Positions 38,214 through 51,100 of a stretch of 64,000 bases of DNA are shown here, piece after piece (the first letter of the stretch is position 1; each line of letters begins with the position of its first letter). Source of the DNA: Phascolomyces articulosus (lineage: Eukaryota > Mucoromycota > Mucoromycetes > Mucorales > Lichtheimiaceae); contig JAIXMP010000007.1 in assembly GCA_025677815.1 (NCBI GenBank), forward strand, positions 124,001 through 188,000. The letters run 5' to 3'. The translations under genes were made by a program, and so were the position numbers. The notes under the pieces are model-generated. The model saw nothing but the letters and a program-made list of their open reading frames with translations. It did no database searches and was not told the DNA's origin.

Positions 38214-41200
38214 AATGTTAAGAGAAATGGAAATGAATAATAAAAAAAGGAAGAAGTGTGTTTTTTTGAAAGAAAAACAGCAATCAAAGGAGGTTTTTAT
38301 ATATAAAAAAAAAGGCCTTTTGTGGGTTGTTTGATTTGATAAGAAAGATAGGACTTTAAAGATTATCAATATGCCTTGCCAATCTCCCAAAATAGGAACC
38401 CCGGCTTTTTTATCATTATCTTTCAAATTGCTATATACTACTACTATATAATATAATATATAATCCTCCCCTTCTTTATATATATATTATCTATTATTAT
38501 ATGATTCACACTGTTGCTGTTTGTTGTCCACGTATTTCAACTGCATTAAATCGCTCCAATACCAAGATTGCCCTCGTTCATGCATCATTTGTTTTCTACA
38601 AGATTCCCTTTCAAAGGAGAGAGAATAAGACACATCATGATCTTCATAGTATAGTATACTCATATTAAAAATAAGAAGAGATCTTTGGTATGCATCAAGG
38701 AGGACATTTTGGCGCTCGATATGACAAGTCACCTTACATTATCTATATGAGTTGCGTGTCCTTAGTTTTACTGATAAAGCGGAGTTATTTTTCTTGTCTC
38801 CTTCCTTTTTTCAAAAAGTAACTTTTTGTTTCGGAAAAAGAAGGGTATCGGGGTTATTTGCCTTTGCGTGTTTATAAGTGGCCAAACCATTTTTACGGAC
38901 CCTAGAAACTAAAGATATGCAAACTTCACTTGATTATACTTCATTTTCTTGATCTTCTAGTTGCTTTAAAGAACCATTAAAAAAGAAGTTGGATGTGTAT
39001 CTGTTGATTATTTTCATGAGGAATGAAAAAAAGAGTTATCTTTAATATCTGAGATTATTTTCATCATTGATCAATTATTTTCAACTACCATCTCTCGTTC
39101 TTCGTCGGGTACGCTTCGTCGTATGAATGAACGAGTGAATGAGTGAGGATTGACTTGAGTGCTGCTTGGCTGTTATCTTGTATTACTTCCTTTTTTTTTT
39201 ACTGATAAACCAAAAAAAACAAGGCTTTGCTATTTCTTTCCTCCCTTCTTTCAGATGCTTTTTTCTCCATTTCGTGTCACAATCAAAAGTGTATCCCTTT
39301 TCCTTCCCTTAAGAATTCTCTTTTGATTTGTTTATCAGAATATGACTTGAAAAGCTAACAAAAAAGGGTTAAATCGGGTTCATGCATTACAAAATTCTTT
39401 TTGTTCCGTTGTCAAGTAGAATTCATTTTCAGCAAGTTATGAAATATGGTTAAAAAGAAGTGTTGTTGTTGGAAGGGCCTAAACTATAACACTTTATATG
39501 CCGTAGTAGTACCATCACCATGTCGATAAGTAAAGGGTAAAACGCATTGCCATATACCTAATAAAAAAAACATTTCACGTGTAGATCCTATATTTAAAAA
39601 TTTACTTCATCCAACTAGTTCTCTTGGTATATAAAATAGACCATCATATAACTTTTCTTTTATCTTCTTCTTTTTCTATTATGAAGAGGTTTCTTTTATT
39701 TAGATATCATTTTTTATTACTAATGCTGCACACATAAAATGCAACAACGGATGATGGCAACAGCCACACCATAATAAATATTGGTTTTATATTTCCTGGA
39801 TTGGAATAATTGAATATTTTATTATATACAATTGATAACAAAAAAAAGAGGTTTTTGCACGAGGTCAAAAGCCAATGGATAAGGTTTTCTTTTTCTTTTT
39901 TTACATCGTATCTTATATATATTCTACTACATCGGGATGATCTTATCCTATCTGGGGAAACACAATTGGTAGTTCTTCTTATACCACAAATAAATTGTTT
40001 ACAATCATTCGTACCATCATTATTGTATTTTACTGACCATCAATGGAAGAAAAGCATATCATGTATAGTATTACATACATTGAATCAAATTAATACATAT
40101 CGATGGTAATAATAATAAAAAAACAATAAGCACTAAAATGAACCTGTAATCACCATCATTAAATTGTGATGAAAATAGGTTGCACAAAAACTTAATTTAG
40201 GAAACAAGGGATAACAATTTGTTGAATCTTTGGTTTCAGATAAAAAAAACCCATCGCTGCGGATGAATTGATGATGATCCTTGCGTTTTTTGTTTATTGT
40301 ATTTATGCTGATGATTATCGAGTTTAGCATGGACGATACTTTTTATTCCGCACATATTTCATGGGATTGCTATTTTGTTTTTCTATAATCTTATTCTATA
40401 TATGTACTAAATCATTCGACTTTTTTTTTCTTGGTATTATTCAATTCGGATGGAAAACGGAAGAACCACATGTTTCTTCTTCGTTTATCTTTTTATTTCA
40501 AGTCCGAGAGAACGAAGACTACATTTGTGGTTCGAGTATCGTTTTTTATTAATTATTGTGTAAAGCATGATATATAAGCTGTAACAAAGCAAATAATTTC
40601 AAAAGATGTAGGTAGCTAATAATATTACATAGAAGCAACTCATACTAGTAGGACTAGTATATAACAAACAACATTTACCAAGAATATTTGTGGACATCTA
40701 ATCAATCTCAATGTTGCTCTCTCATGGTAGTAACTCTTAATGGCTTCATGGTACTATTGTAGCTGTATATTGATATATATACTAGATCACCCCATAAATC
40801 TTTAAATACGATTAATTCTGTAAAAATGGTAATGATCACCTGTTGTTGCTACCACACATGGCAAAAAAAAACCATGAGAAAACATCGTATTTTATAGATA
40901 AAGAGATAAAAGATAGAGAATATGAAACAGGAAGGAGGTACAAGAACAGTAGTTGTCTTGTTTTTTTTTGTTTAAATATTAGAAGAAGCTTACCAGCAAA
41001 CGTGGGGGATACCCAACTCTATTCTTGTTCTTTGTGTTTGACTCAACTTTAATCCACGAAAAAAAAAGTGCATGTTTAGGTTCAATTGGTAGTCAGTCCT
41101 GATAATGGTTTGTCAAAATGACTTTAGTCGAGAATCTTTAAAATGAACAAAAGGAAGGATGACAACAATCAATGGACACGTTGTATATAAAATCTTCAGG

Positions 41201-42281
41201 TCAACCAGTATTGTTACCTCTAGGATATTCATAGTACTTATATACAAAACATCATTATTTCTGTGCGCGTTTGTCTATTGCACGAATATAAAGCAAACAA
41301 CGCAACTGAGGATCCAATCTTTGTACAACAATTATTAACCTTCAATGTTAAAATAATAATAAAGGCTAGAGATCAATTTGGAATATATATCAAACAAAGT
41401 CTCATAATAAGGCTCGAAGGCTCAATTGTATACAAAGAAACATCATTCTATATAGATTAATTCAGTCAGTCCCAGTTTTGCCACTTTGGTGATTAGATCA
41501 TAATTAATTTGACACATGAAGAATATGTCGTTTTTATTTTATGCAAGAAGGTGGTATAGGGGATAGAGAATATACAGGTTAAATTTTAATATATAGAAGA
41601 ACCAGTGACATTGATCAACAAACCAGTAGTTATTACCTATTAATAAACTTTGAAGAAGCTAGTAACAATAATATCTGCCACTTGGGTTAGCAATAGATCT
41701 TTTCTATGTAATATAAAAATAGTTTGGATGTTTAATTGTTTATGCATTAATACAAACATGGAAAACCTTGTCATTTTTACTAAAAGTAGTATCTCCACGA
41801 AGACACACAGTCAGGATTTATGATGGTGCTACAGCATAATTGTGTTTATTTGCAACCCAGTCTAAAAGTAAGAGGACTACATATCTCATGATCTCATTTG
41901 ATGACTAATAACCCCAATTCTGCTTTCATTTTTCTATATTTTTGATGATTTATATTATTTTATTGGCTATCGTCGTGAATTACTAAGGAAATTATTACAC
42001 ATTGAAAATTGTTATTATTCGTCATGCATCGCTAAATCCTTCGGTAATAATATATCTGGAGAGCCCTTTTTGGTTTGCTTTCCCAAGAAAAAAGAGTTTT
42101 AGCTCCAAAATCCTATTACGCATTATGAAAGATTCTATCGTTGTTCGTTCGTGGGTATAATTCATCTGAGTTAGCTTCCTATCTTTCTCTTACTCTTTTT
42201 TTTCACACCTCTCTCTCAAGTGAACCTGTTTTTTCTTTTAATATAAAAGAACTTCCACACATAGTTGCAATAAATACCACC
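38214..42281. other. Long intergenic region
   Basis: About 4 kb upstream of both the ammonium transporter (minus) and the selenoprotein-O gene (plus). Open frames at 38487-38732 (minus), 39810-40109 (plus) and 40361-40552 (plus) are 60-100 codons long with no motif and no clear splice partners, so I do not call them. I see no tRNA or transposon signature. Confidence 0.5.
38338..38423. promoter_or_regulatory. Cluster of GATA motifs upstream of ammonium transporter
   Basis: GATAAG at 38338-38343, GATAGG at 38347-38352 and several minus-strand GATAAT/GATAAA motifs (TTATC/ATTATC at 38361-38366 and 38410-38421) lie 125-210 bases upstream of the start codon. Paired GATA sites are the targets of AreA/Gln3-type nitrogen regulators in fungi. 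GATA motifs are frequent by chance in AT-rich DNA. Confidence 0.38.
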
Positions 42282-44559
42282 ATGGGATTGAGAATGAAAG
42301 CAGCACGTTTACTTGACAATTTACCATTACGACCTGGCTTACTGACACAATCGTTACCAGCTGATGCTTATACCGAAACGATCGAAGATCTCGAAGCTTC
42401 ACAAAGTTTACTTAAAATCTCGCGTGCTGTTCATAATGCAGCATTTTCATATACACTACCGGACAAAAACCCGGACCCTGAAGTCTTAGCTGTCTCGCCT
42501 AAAGCTTTGGACGAAATTGAATTGGATCCTTCCGAGATCCACACCGATGAATTCTTACAAGTATTCTCCGGAAACAAGATCCTGGAAAATACAAGACCAT
42601 GGAGTTTGTGCTACGGTGGTCACCAGTTTGGGTAATCTATATTCCTCTATTCATTTATTATACAGAATAATGACTAATAACTTACGTAAAAATTATTATT
42701 GCTATAGAATTTATGTGGGTCAACTTGGTGATGGTCGTGCTATTTCATTATTTGAAACAGAAAATAGTCATGGTGAGCGTTGGGAAGTACAATTAAAAGG
42801 TGCTGGTCGTACTCCTTATGCACGTAATGGTGATGGTTATGCTGTAATGCGATCCAGTATTCGTGAATTTTTAATGTCTGAGCATATGCATGCTTTGGGT
42901 GTTCCCACAACGCGTGCATTATCCCTAGTTGGTACTTCTCGTGAGATCTTTCGAGATGATGCTCTCCCAGGTAAAAAAAAATAATCTTATTCATTTCACT
43001 CTATAACAGATGGTCATTTGTTCCTTGAAATCAGCCGTCCATCCATATATTTACTTATCCATGAAAAAAAAAATGATAGATGAAAAACAACCTGAACGTG
43101 GTGCCATTGTAACTCGAATGTCACCCTCCTGGATTCGTTTTGGCAATTTTGAAATCTTTTATTCTCGTGATGATATGTTCAATTTGCGCAAGTTATCTGA
43201 TTATGCAATTGCAAATGTTGTCAAGGAAGAAGAGGGATATAAACCATCTGATTCAGAGGGTAATAAATATATGCGTTTCGTACGTCGTGTAGCCAAGAAT
43301 ACAGCCAAGATGGTGGCCGAATGGCAAGCAATTGGTAAAATAATTATAATGAGAATTATATCTTCCAGAACAACATATTGTTGATTCGAAACAATAAGCT
43401 AACATAAAATATCTACCTACTACAATATAGGTTTTAATCATGGTGTCATGAATACAGATAATATGTCGATTCTTGGTCTTACGATAGATTATGGACCATA
43501 TGAAATGATGGACTTTTACACTCCTGCAAATGTCTGTAACCATTCTGATACAGCTGGTCGTAAGTATACTCTTGATGCAAAATAGCATATTAACTATAAA
43601 GTCTGAGAGCAGAAAAAAAAAGAATAATCACTTTGATTTACTAAAAATAAATCATAGAATACGCATTTAAACGCCAGCCTACCGTCTGTATCTTTGACTT
43701 GTTCAAATTCGCCGTTCCTCTTTTCGAACTTATTGGTGCACGCGACAAGGTTGATACTCTTATTTATGCTCCCAAAGATGATAATAACAGCAATGTGAAC
43801 AATAGTAATGCAACAGATCAAGCTACAAGAAAAGAGTATCGTGAAGTGGGTAAAAATGATGTGACCAAGCTTCTCAGTGAAGAATTCTCAAACTGGTTCA
43901 TGGAACACCTTTTATGGCGTATGCGTCAAAAGTTGGGTCTCAGACCCCGCGAAGATGAAAAATCCAATGATATGAATGATGTTGTGATCCCATTATTGGA
44001 TTGGATGAACGAATATGATATCGATCATCATCGGTTCTTCCGTTCCCTTTCAACATACCAAGTCACTGATGCAGGTGAAGAAAAAGATGCAGAAACACAT
44101 TCGATCGAAGTGGTACCACGTGAAGCAAGCAAAGCAGAAGAAAGTAAAGAAGCATTGAAGCCCTGGTTGGCTATTTATCGTCATCGTTTGTTAGATGATG
44201 GTACTCTGGATAATGCAGATCGTGAGCGGCGCATGAATTCTGTCAATCCACGTTTTGTGCTTCGTAATTGGATCGCTCAAGAAATCATTGAAGCATTTGA
44301 AAACAAGGATGAAGCAGAAGCTAAACAAATGCTCGAATCCGCACTTCAAGCTTGTATTTATCCTTTTAGAGAACATTATGATGATCAACTTGTTGAACGT
44401 TGGGTGACTGAACCTGTTCCTGAGGTAATGTATTTTTCTTTTGTATTAGAATTATTTGATTTGATATATGTACGGCCTCTAATTTATTTTTATTCTGTGT
44501 ATGTATATATAATATATTTATAGTGGGGTCGTGATCTCAAATGCTCTTGCAGTTCATAA
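42282..44559 (+). CDS. SELENOO: Selenoprotein O-like pseudokinase (AMPylase), cysteine form
   Basis: SelO/YdiU proteins have an inverted-nucleotide kinase-like fold and transfer AMP to protein hydroxyls; in eukaryotes they act in mitochondria in redox control. Six exons, 42282-42631, 42708-42970, 43080-43334, 43431-43559, 43658-44424 and 44524-44559, join in frame to give 599 residues. Family text includes [84 protein letters not shown] (metal-binding Asn/Asp) and [13 protein letters not shown]. The last exon of 12 codons ends KCSCSS, so Cys597 replaces the selenocysteine that vertebrate SelO carries at the same place. The start at 42282 has a strong context (CACCATGG); an in-frame ATG at 42141 would add a hydrophobic segment. 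Residue 205 at the second splice junction is less certain. Confidence 0.93.
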
Positions 44560-44741
44560 AAAAAAGAAAGGAAGGGATAATTTATAATAGTAATAATAAT
44601 AAATAATAATAAACAGAAGGAATAATACATAAGTGGTGCAAAGTGTGAAGAAAAAGAGGGGAAGTTAAAGGGGGGTATAATATAGATAAAAAAAAGTTGC
44701 ATTTGTCGATCATTGGAAATATATATGAATGATTTCCTTTA

Positions 44742-47410
44742 TTATATCCAAGCATCACGATCCAACATCCATTGATCATTATTATTTTCTCCAGGTACTT
44801 GTTGTTGCTTGTTGGCATTCTTGACTCGACTTGCCATATCATTAAACATACGTAAGCCATTACCAACCATATCTTCGCCCATATTACGTACATTTTTACC
44901 CATGGCAATCATTTTTGTAAAATCAAACAAATCTTCTTCTTCATCATCATTACGCATATCCTCTTCATCTTCTTCTGGAACATCATCAGCCCATGATGGT
45001 TTTAAAGGACGTTGATGATGTACATGGTGTTGACGTCGTTCGTTTTGTTGATGATCATCAGCAGCAGTTGCCAAGAGGGGCTCTTGGTGATGTTTGGTTT
45101 CATTTTGTGTCATATTATTCGAATGACGATGGTTGTTGCTTCCTTCCTCTGGACCAGCAAGGGTAGCAAAAAAGGATGATGGAGAGAATACACGATCACC
45201 ATTTTCATTATTATTGCCATTACCGTTTGCCATGGCTGCTTCGTTCAATTGACTCATGAACTTACCAGCCACTTCCATAAACGAACTACTTCGTTTATGT
45301 TGTTGACGAGGTTTATTACGCGATGATGCAGATGATGAAGTGGACATGAGTGGATCATACGATGGTCTAATATTTAAAAATAGAATAACATCCATCCGTC
45401 AGTATATATGACCCTTCCTTAATATAACCCATTTTATGAAATGTTTCCTCCTACACGCAATCATTACCTTCGTTTTGGAAGTGTGGTTGATTGTTGTTGA
45501 ATGGATTGCTGATGTTGTTGTAATCGCTCATGTTGTTGTTCTTCTTCCCATCCATCCTCATCTTCCAAACTCATAATGATATTCTTCTTGATAAATGCAA
45601 GTTTTTCTGTAAAATCATCCAATCGATCACCTAAAATCGATTGAGCAACAACAGCCACGGATGATCGTCGGTCTGAAGTACCAGCTTCAGATGCTTCCAC
45701 TTCCCCATTCATTCCTTGGGTATTTTCAAGTAAATCACGAATTTTAGGTTTTGGGGAGGGTGGTTGTGACATTGTTTTTAAAGGTTTTCCCTGTGTAGCT
45801 AACTCACTGTCGTTGCCATCGTCTGAAGATGGAGGTGGTGGTACATGGAACTCTCCGGATTTATTTTCAGATGATGATGAATTGTGGTTGTTATTATTAT
45901 CATCATTGCCTTGATCAAGATCTTGTTCAACAACAGGAGTTGTATCGCTGAAATCTTTGAGTTCTCTCTCCGAGCTTGATGATGCGGTTGTAATAGTTGT
46001 AGTAACATTAATATTTGTAGTAGTAATAATATCGTTCTTATTATTAGTAGTATCATTCATTTTTTTTTCAGGTGACAGTTGTCGTGGCGACGAATTATTG
46101 GTGTTGCTTAAATCTGTGAGCTCTTGTTCCGCCAATGTATCTTTCGATGTTGTATTGTCAAAATCTTGACGTTCTTTTTCTTGTTGTTCTTCCAATGTAT
46201 AACCCGTTTTACTAATATCAACAAGTTCTTGCTCCACAGATGAACTACTGAAATCCTGTAATTGTCTTGGCTCCGTCAATTGAGAATTGGATTTGCTGAT
46301 ATCCACAAGTTCACGTTCAATTGGTGCACTGCTGAAATTTTGTAATTCTCTGGGTTGTGCTGTTGTTGTTGATGGATGGATATCTACAAGTTCTTGTTCA
46401 GCAGGTAAAATGCTGTCAGAATCCTGAAGTTCCCTAGGAGAAATCGTATTGATATCAACAAGTTCTCGTTCGACTGGTGGATTATTACTAAAGTCCTGAA
46501 GTTCTCTTTCGGTTGAGAAATCCTCAAGTTCCCTTCCCAATACATAAGGCTCCGAACTCGTGGGTAACCCCGTGTTGGGAGAGGTGTCATCATCTTCTAT
46601 TACTGTTTTCGGAGGAGTAACATCGATTAATTCTTGACCATAATCTTCTACTGTTCGACTCGTACGTTTTTCTCGTTCTTCCTCTTCCTCAGTCTTCATT
46701 TTCGATACTGGGTTTGCAGACGTGCTACTGCTACTGTTATTATTATCAAAATTATCGACAGAATGAATCTATGATATTCTCTCTCATATGTCAATATATA
46801 AGGAAAAGGAGGAAAACGACCATTTCTCTCCCCTTTTTTTCTTTCAATTTTGCATAAAACTTCCCAAGCTTTCCCTCTCTTTTTTTTTAGGTACCTTTGC
46901 TCGATCACTTATGACTGCTGATATTCGGTGGTCAGATAAAAATTGAGCGTCGTCTTCTTCAAATAAATAATCTTGTTCTGGCATGACTCGACGATCGTCT
47001 TGTTCAGTTGTAGTGGTCGTAGTAGCAAATGGGTTTCGAGACAAGAACCGATGAGGGTCCGTTGCTGCTTTTCCTGAAAAGAATGCATTACTTCCTCCGT
47101 CACCACCACTAATAATATTATTGGCATTATCGTCGTCGTCATTAGAAGCATGCTGATCTAACAATGGTTCAATACCAACTGTCGTATTTGGATCCAAATA
47201 TTCATCGAGAATACGTGAACCAGGGATATCATCGTCATCTTCAGCAAGTGCTAATCGTTGTCGGGGTCCATAACATTGAGAAAATGGCCAAACTGGCATA
47301 ATACAAGAAGTACGATGGGAACGTTGTGTTTCAATATCGTCATCGTCGTCAGGTAACCGAATAGGTTGTTTTTGTCGTCTTTTTGAAGTACAAGCTGTCA
47401 AAGGATTCAT
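44742..47410 (-). CDS. Unrecognised 813-residue acidic low-complexity protein with repeated [RQ]EL-x-D motif
   Basis: Minus-strand exons 47410-46895, 46768-45468 and 45366-44742 join in frame (splice codons AAG/ATT and AG/A) to give 813 residues. I do not recognise a family. Residues 1-172 are acidic with poly-Asp tracts and one more ordered piece, SCIMPVWPFSQCYGPRQRL. Residues about 216-456 contain some 14 spaced copies of a short motif of the form RELQDFS or QELVDIS, alternating in type and separated by Ser/Thr/Pro-rich spacers. A Ser/Asn/Thr-rich stretch follows, then segments likely to be helical (SILGDRLDDFTEKLAFIKKN; SSSFMEVAGKFMSQLNEAAM; MIAMGKNVRNMGEDMVGNGL), ending in DRDAWI. The composition suggests a disordered scaffold or adaptor protein with repeated short linear motifs. 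Its 3' end faces the selenoprotein-O gene 183 bases away. Confidence 0.75.
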
Positions 47411-48152
47411 TTGTTTTTAAAATTAAAATGAAAGGTGTGGGGTTAATATTTTTTTTTGTTAAGATATGGAATATTAAAGTGTGTTTTAATAAGAAGAAGA
47501 GAGAGAGGGGAGTGGTGAGTGATAATTTATATGGTTTAGCTGGATTCTCAGTGGTAAATCCCTTTTTTTTTATAACCGACGAGTGGATTTTGTTACACAC
47601 AGGTTGTACTTAAAAGGTTTCTCTTTTTACTTTTTATATATAAATTTGCATTATGAATCCCTAAAAAAGATACATGGAAAAAACTGGTCAATGCTTAATC
47701 ATAAAATTCAAGGAGTATTCTATAATTGAATTAACACGAAGATCCCATCTATTGTAATTATAAAAATAATTTATACAAATTTATAAAGAAAACCCAATAG
47801 TATTAAGAAATGCATCTTTATATTTGATTTTATTTGATATATAAAAAAAAAAGCAGCAGTAGATCAAAATTCCAATTCAACAGTGTTAAAATAATAAAAA
47901 ACGAGGCACATCAACGTGCAATGTGCCTCAAAAAGAAATCGACAAAGTTACACACACACACGCATCTGTTTAGTAACCCGCCACAGTGTTGTTATTTTTT
48001 TTAACATGTTTCTACTCTTTTTCACTGCTCTTTTCATTATTACATTATTATTAGTCTTTATTATTTATTAGTTTATTTATTACTCTATCTCTCCCTTCCT
48101 CTCTCTCTCTCTCTCTCTGTCTCTCTCTTGCTATAAAACACTTCTAAAAAAT
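47411..48152. other. Divergent intergenic region
   Basis: 742 bases between two divergent genes (unknown protein and START protein). It has AT-rich sequence near 47640-47790 and a CT microsatellite close to the START-protein start. GAGGCACATCAACGTGCAATGTGCCTC near 47905-47930 forms an inverted repeat (GAGGCACAT/ATGTGCCTC). Confidence 0.6.
48099..48128 (+). repeat. CT dinucleotide microsatellite in leader region
   Basis: A (CT)n tract interrupted once by TGT lies 25-54 bases before the START-protein ATG, so it is probably in the 5' leader or core promoter. Confidence 0.85.
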
Positions 48153-51100
48153 ATGGCCGTACCTCGATCTTCTTCTTCATCGTTCTTACCTGCGCATGTA
48201 CTTGCCCAAGATCGGGATAGTGGCATCTCAACAGAAGGAGAATCTGACGCAGAAATGTTTAGCAGTACGAATAATAGTCGACCCACCACATTATTAGCTC
48301 CCATGGCGACGCGACAAGCAACATACCCATTTAGTGACGACGAAGAATTACCTTCTATTCAGGAATCACTACAACAACAACAGGAACAAATATTAAATAG
48401 TGAAGCCATGTTTAGTTCAAAAAGTTATCAAAACCATCAAGCAGAACAAGCCATGGTATCCATAAAACAATTATTAAAAGAAGATTCATGGAAAAAGGCA
48501 TTAAAACATAAGAGTGGTGTCGTTGTTTATATGCTTAATTCTTCTTCGAAACAAAACAGTAATAATAACAAAGCACCTATATTTAAAGGTGAAACAGTTA
48601 TCCATGGATTTTCTCCACAATCTGTATTTTATGTTATTGGCATGAGGAAACTATGGGATCCTGCGTAAGTTTTATTTTATAAAATCATGTTATTAATATA
48701 ATTATCATGGTTACTATTATTAAAAAAAATCCAAGATGACTAAAAATAATAATAATTATAATACAGATTTGAAGAAGGTCGACTGATTGAAAATTTAAAC
48801 GAAACAACATCTATTACATATGAGTCATATCGTTCAAGTTCATCATCCAAGTAAAGTTTTATACATTAAATTCTTATTCTCAATTATACATTATAGTTTC
48901 TTAAACTGACGAAAAAAATTATACCTTTTTAATAGAGCATATGATGTTTCAGTCGTCGAAAGGATAGAATGTTCAGCAGATGGTGTCATTTTATTTGCTT
49001 GTACCAGTATAGAAACGCCTAAAATACCAAAGATGCCCGGGCGAACGCGAAGGCAAATGAAGGTGAATATCGTAAAATTAAAAAAAGAATACAATATGAA
49101 TTCAATAAAGAATGCCAAGATGCAAAAGATGATCAAGAGAAAGAAGAAGAGGTGGGATAAATAATATTAATTTCTACATTTAGTTACAAGGATGGATTTT
49201 AAAGCCACTTCATACAACACCCCCTTCTACCAAAGTAACTTATATTACTCAAGAAAGTGTAAAAGGATGGATTCCTGGATTGACAAAAAAATCATTGGCA
49301 AGACGACCACTCGTAATTGCTGATGTTCAAAAATATTTACAACAAAAAGCAGAACGGTCAAAAGAAAACAATCGATTTCCCACAGGAACGAGTTCTACCA
49401 CTGCTACAATCTCGGATCCAACGATATCTCAAGCTGGTGCTACAACAGCAATAATAATGAATGGTAGTAGCGTCAACCATTCTAATTCTTCTACTTTATT
49501 AAATCCATCGGGTAATACACATGGCCAACGTAGACCATCGATCATGTCCCAACAACAACAAACTGTACAAAAACCAAAATCCATTTTACAAAAGACACCT
49601 TCAACAAGGTAAATTAGTATATAATTATAATACATGCATATCTGTTGTGCAAATGGAAAGGAGAGATAACTGATACGCCAAGTAAAATTTCTTTTTTTGG
49701 TTTTAGTCTGTTACACCCGAAAAGTAATAGCATGCAGAGTATATTAACGAACCCACCACCGCGTAACTCTTCACTCCCATCACCCACATCCTCTCGCTCT
49801 TCTTCTGTAACACGAAAAATCAAATTTGCGGATGATGATATATCTCAACGTAGCAGTACACCTTCTTCACTTGCTCCTTCGACACATATTGATGGTCAGG
49901 ATGATGATGCAACAAATGAAGGAGAAAATAATAATAATAGTACCAACACTTTAACTTTATCAACGGCATCAGTGTTAGCGGCAGCGGCAGCAGGATCGTC
50001 TCCACAAAACATGAGTAGATTATACCCACCTTCACGACACAGAACAAGTCGAAAACAATGCATAGAAACACTCAAGCGACTCTCATCAAGCGATTTGGAT
50101 GAATGGAAGGAGATGGGAGAACGTAATAGTACCAAACTTTATTCTAAATCTGTACAAGGATCAGCATTACCTATTCTTCGAGGCGATGTTACCCTTCATG
50201 GTCAATGGACACCAGAACAAGTGTGTTCTGTTATTCAATGTTTTGGTGCACGTAAAATATGGGATGAATATTTTGAAACGGGACATGTGGCAGAACGATT
50301 TTCACAAAAGGAATATTTGGTGTATACCCAGATGCGCAGCATTTTTCCTATTCATAGTCGGGATTTTTCATTATTGACGGTCATTGATAGTGATCCAGGT
50401 ACAGGTACAATCCATGTGGCATCTACCAGTGTATCAGATGGTTTGATCCCGACCATCAAACCTCACGTCCGTGGTCAGATTATTGTTTATGGATGGGTTT
50501 TACGTCCCCTCAAAGGAAAAGGGGTCGCATTGACATTTATTTCACATATGGATCTGGAAGGAACTACACCTTTACCTCCCGCCATTATTCGACAATTGAC
50601 CGTGGAAGTACCTGCCTGTGCGGATCGTGTCCAATGGTATCTTCGTCAACATGGTTGTCCACCTTATATTCGCCGTGTGGCAGGCAAAATTACTCAAGAA
50701 CATTTCAATTCCAAAGATAAGACGTACCGTATTTCGTTTACAGCAAAACATAAACCATCACAACATCGTCAACATAGCAATTGGTGTACAGATATTCGAA
50801 CCAATCAATCCATGTATGGCTCTGGATTTGATGTACAGGTGGGACCCGCAGAATATACCCGTGTAGAATTACGGGCGGATGATATGGGCATTCGGATATA
50901 CACATTGGATGATTCATTGGAAGGTCATTTGGTGGAAGTAGCCATTATTCCTAATTTACCTGGATCTGCACCAAAATATACTTGGAATGGAAAATCATTG
51001 AAAGAGGAAAAGAAGGAAGAAAAGAAGGTCATAATAGAAGAACCATTAAAGCATCATCAGCAACAGCGAGAAGAGGAACAACAGCAACAGCAAGTGATGC

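Noticed and set aside
39810..40109. 99-codon open frame
   Set aside because: Hydrophobic AT-driven composition at the start; the latter half looks slightly protein-like but no motif or splice model supports a gene.
40361..40552. 63-codon open frame with text resembling a small membrane protein
   Set aside because: No start context, no homology cues and no continuation across splice sites.
41081..41101. GGTTCAATTGG resembling a tRNA T-loop
   Set aside because: No matching acceptor or anticodon stem can be formed with flanking sequence.
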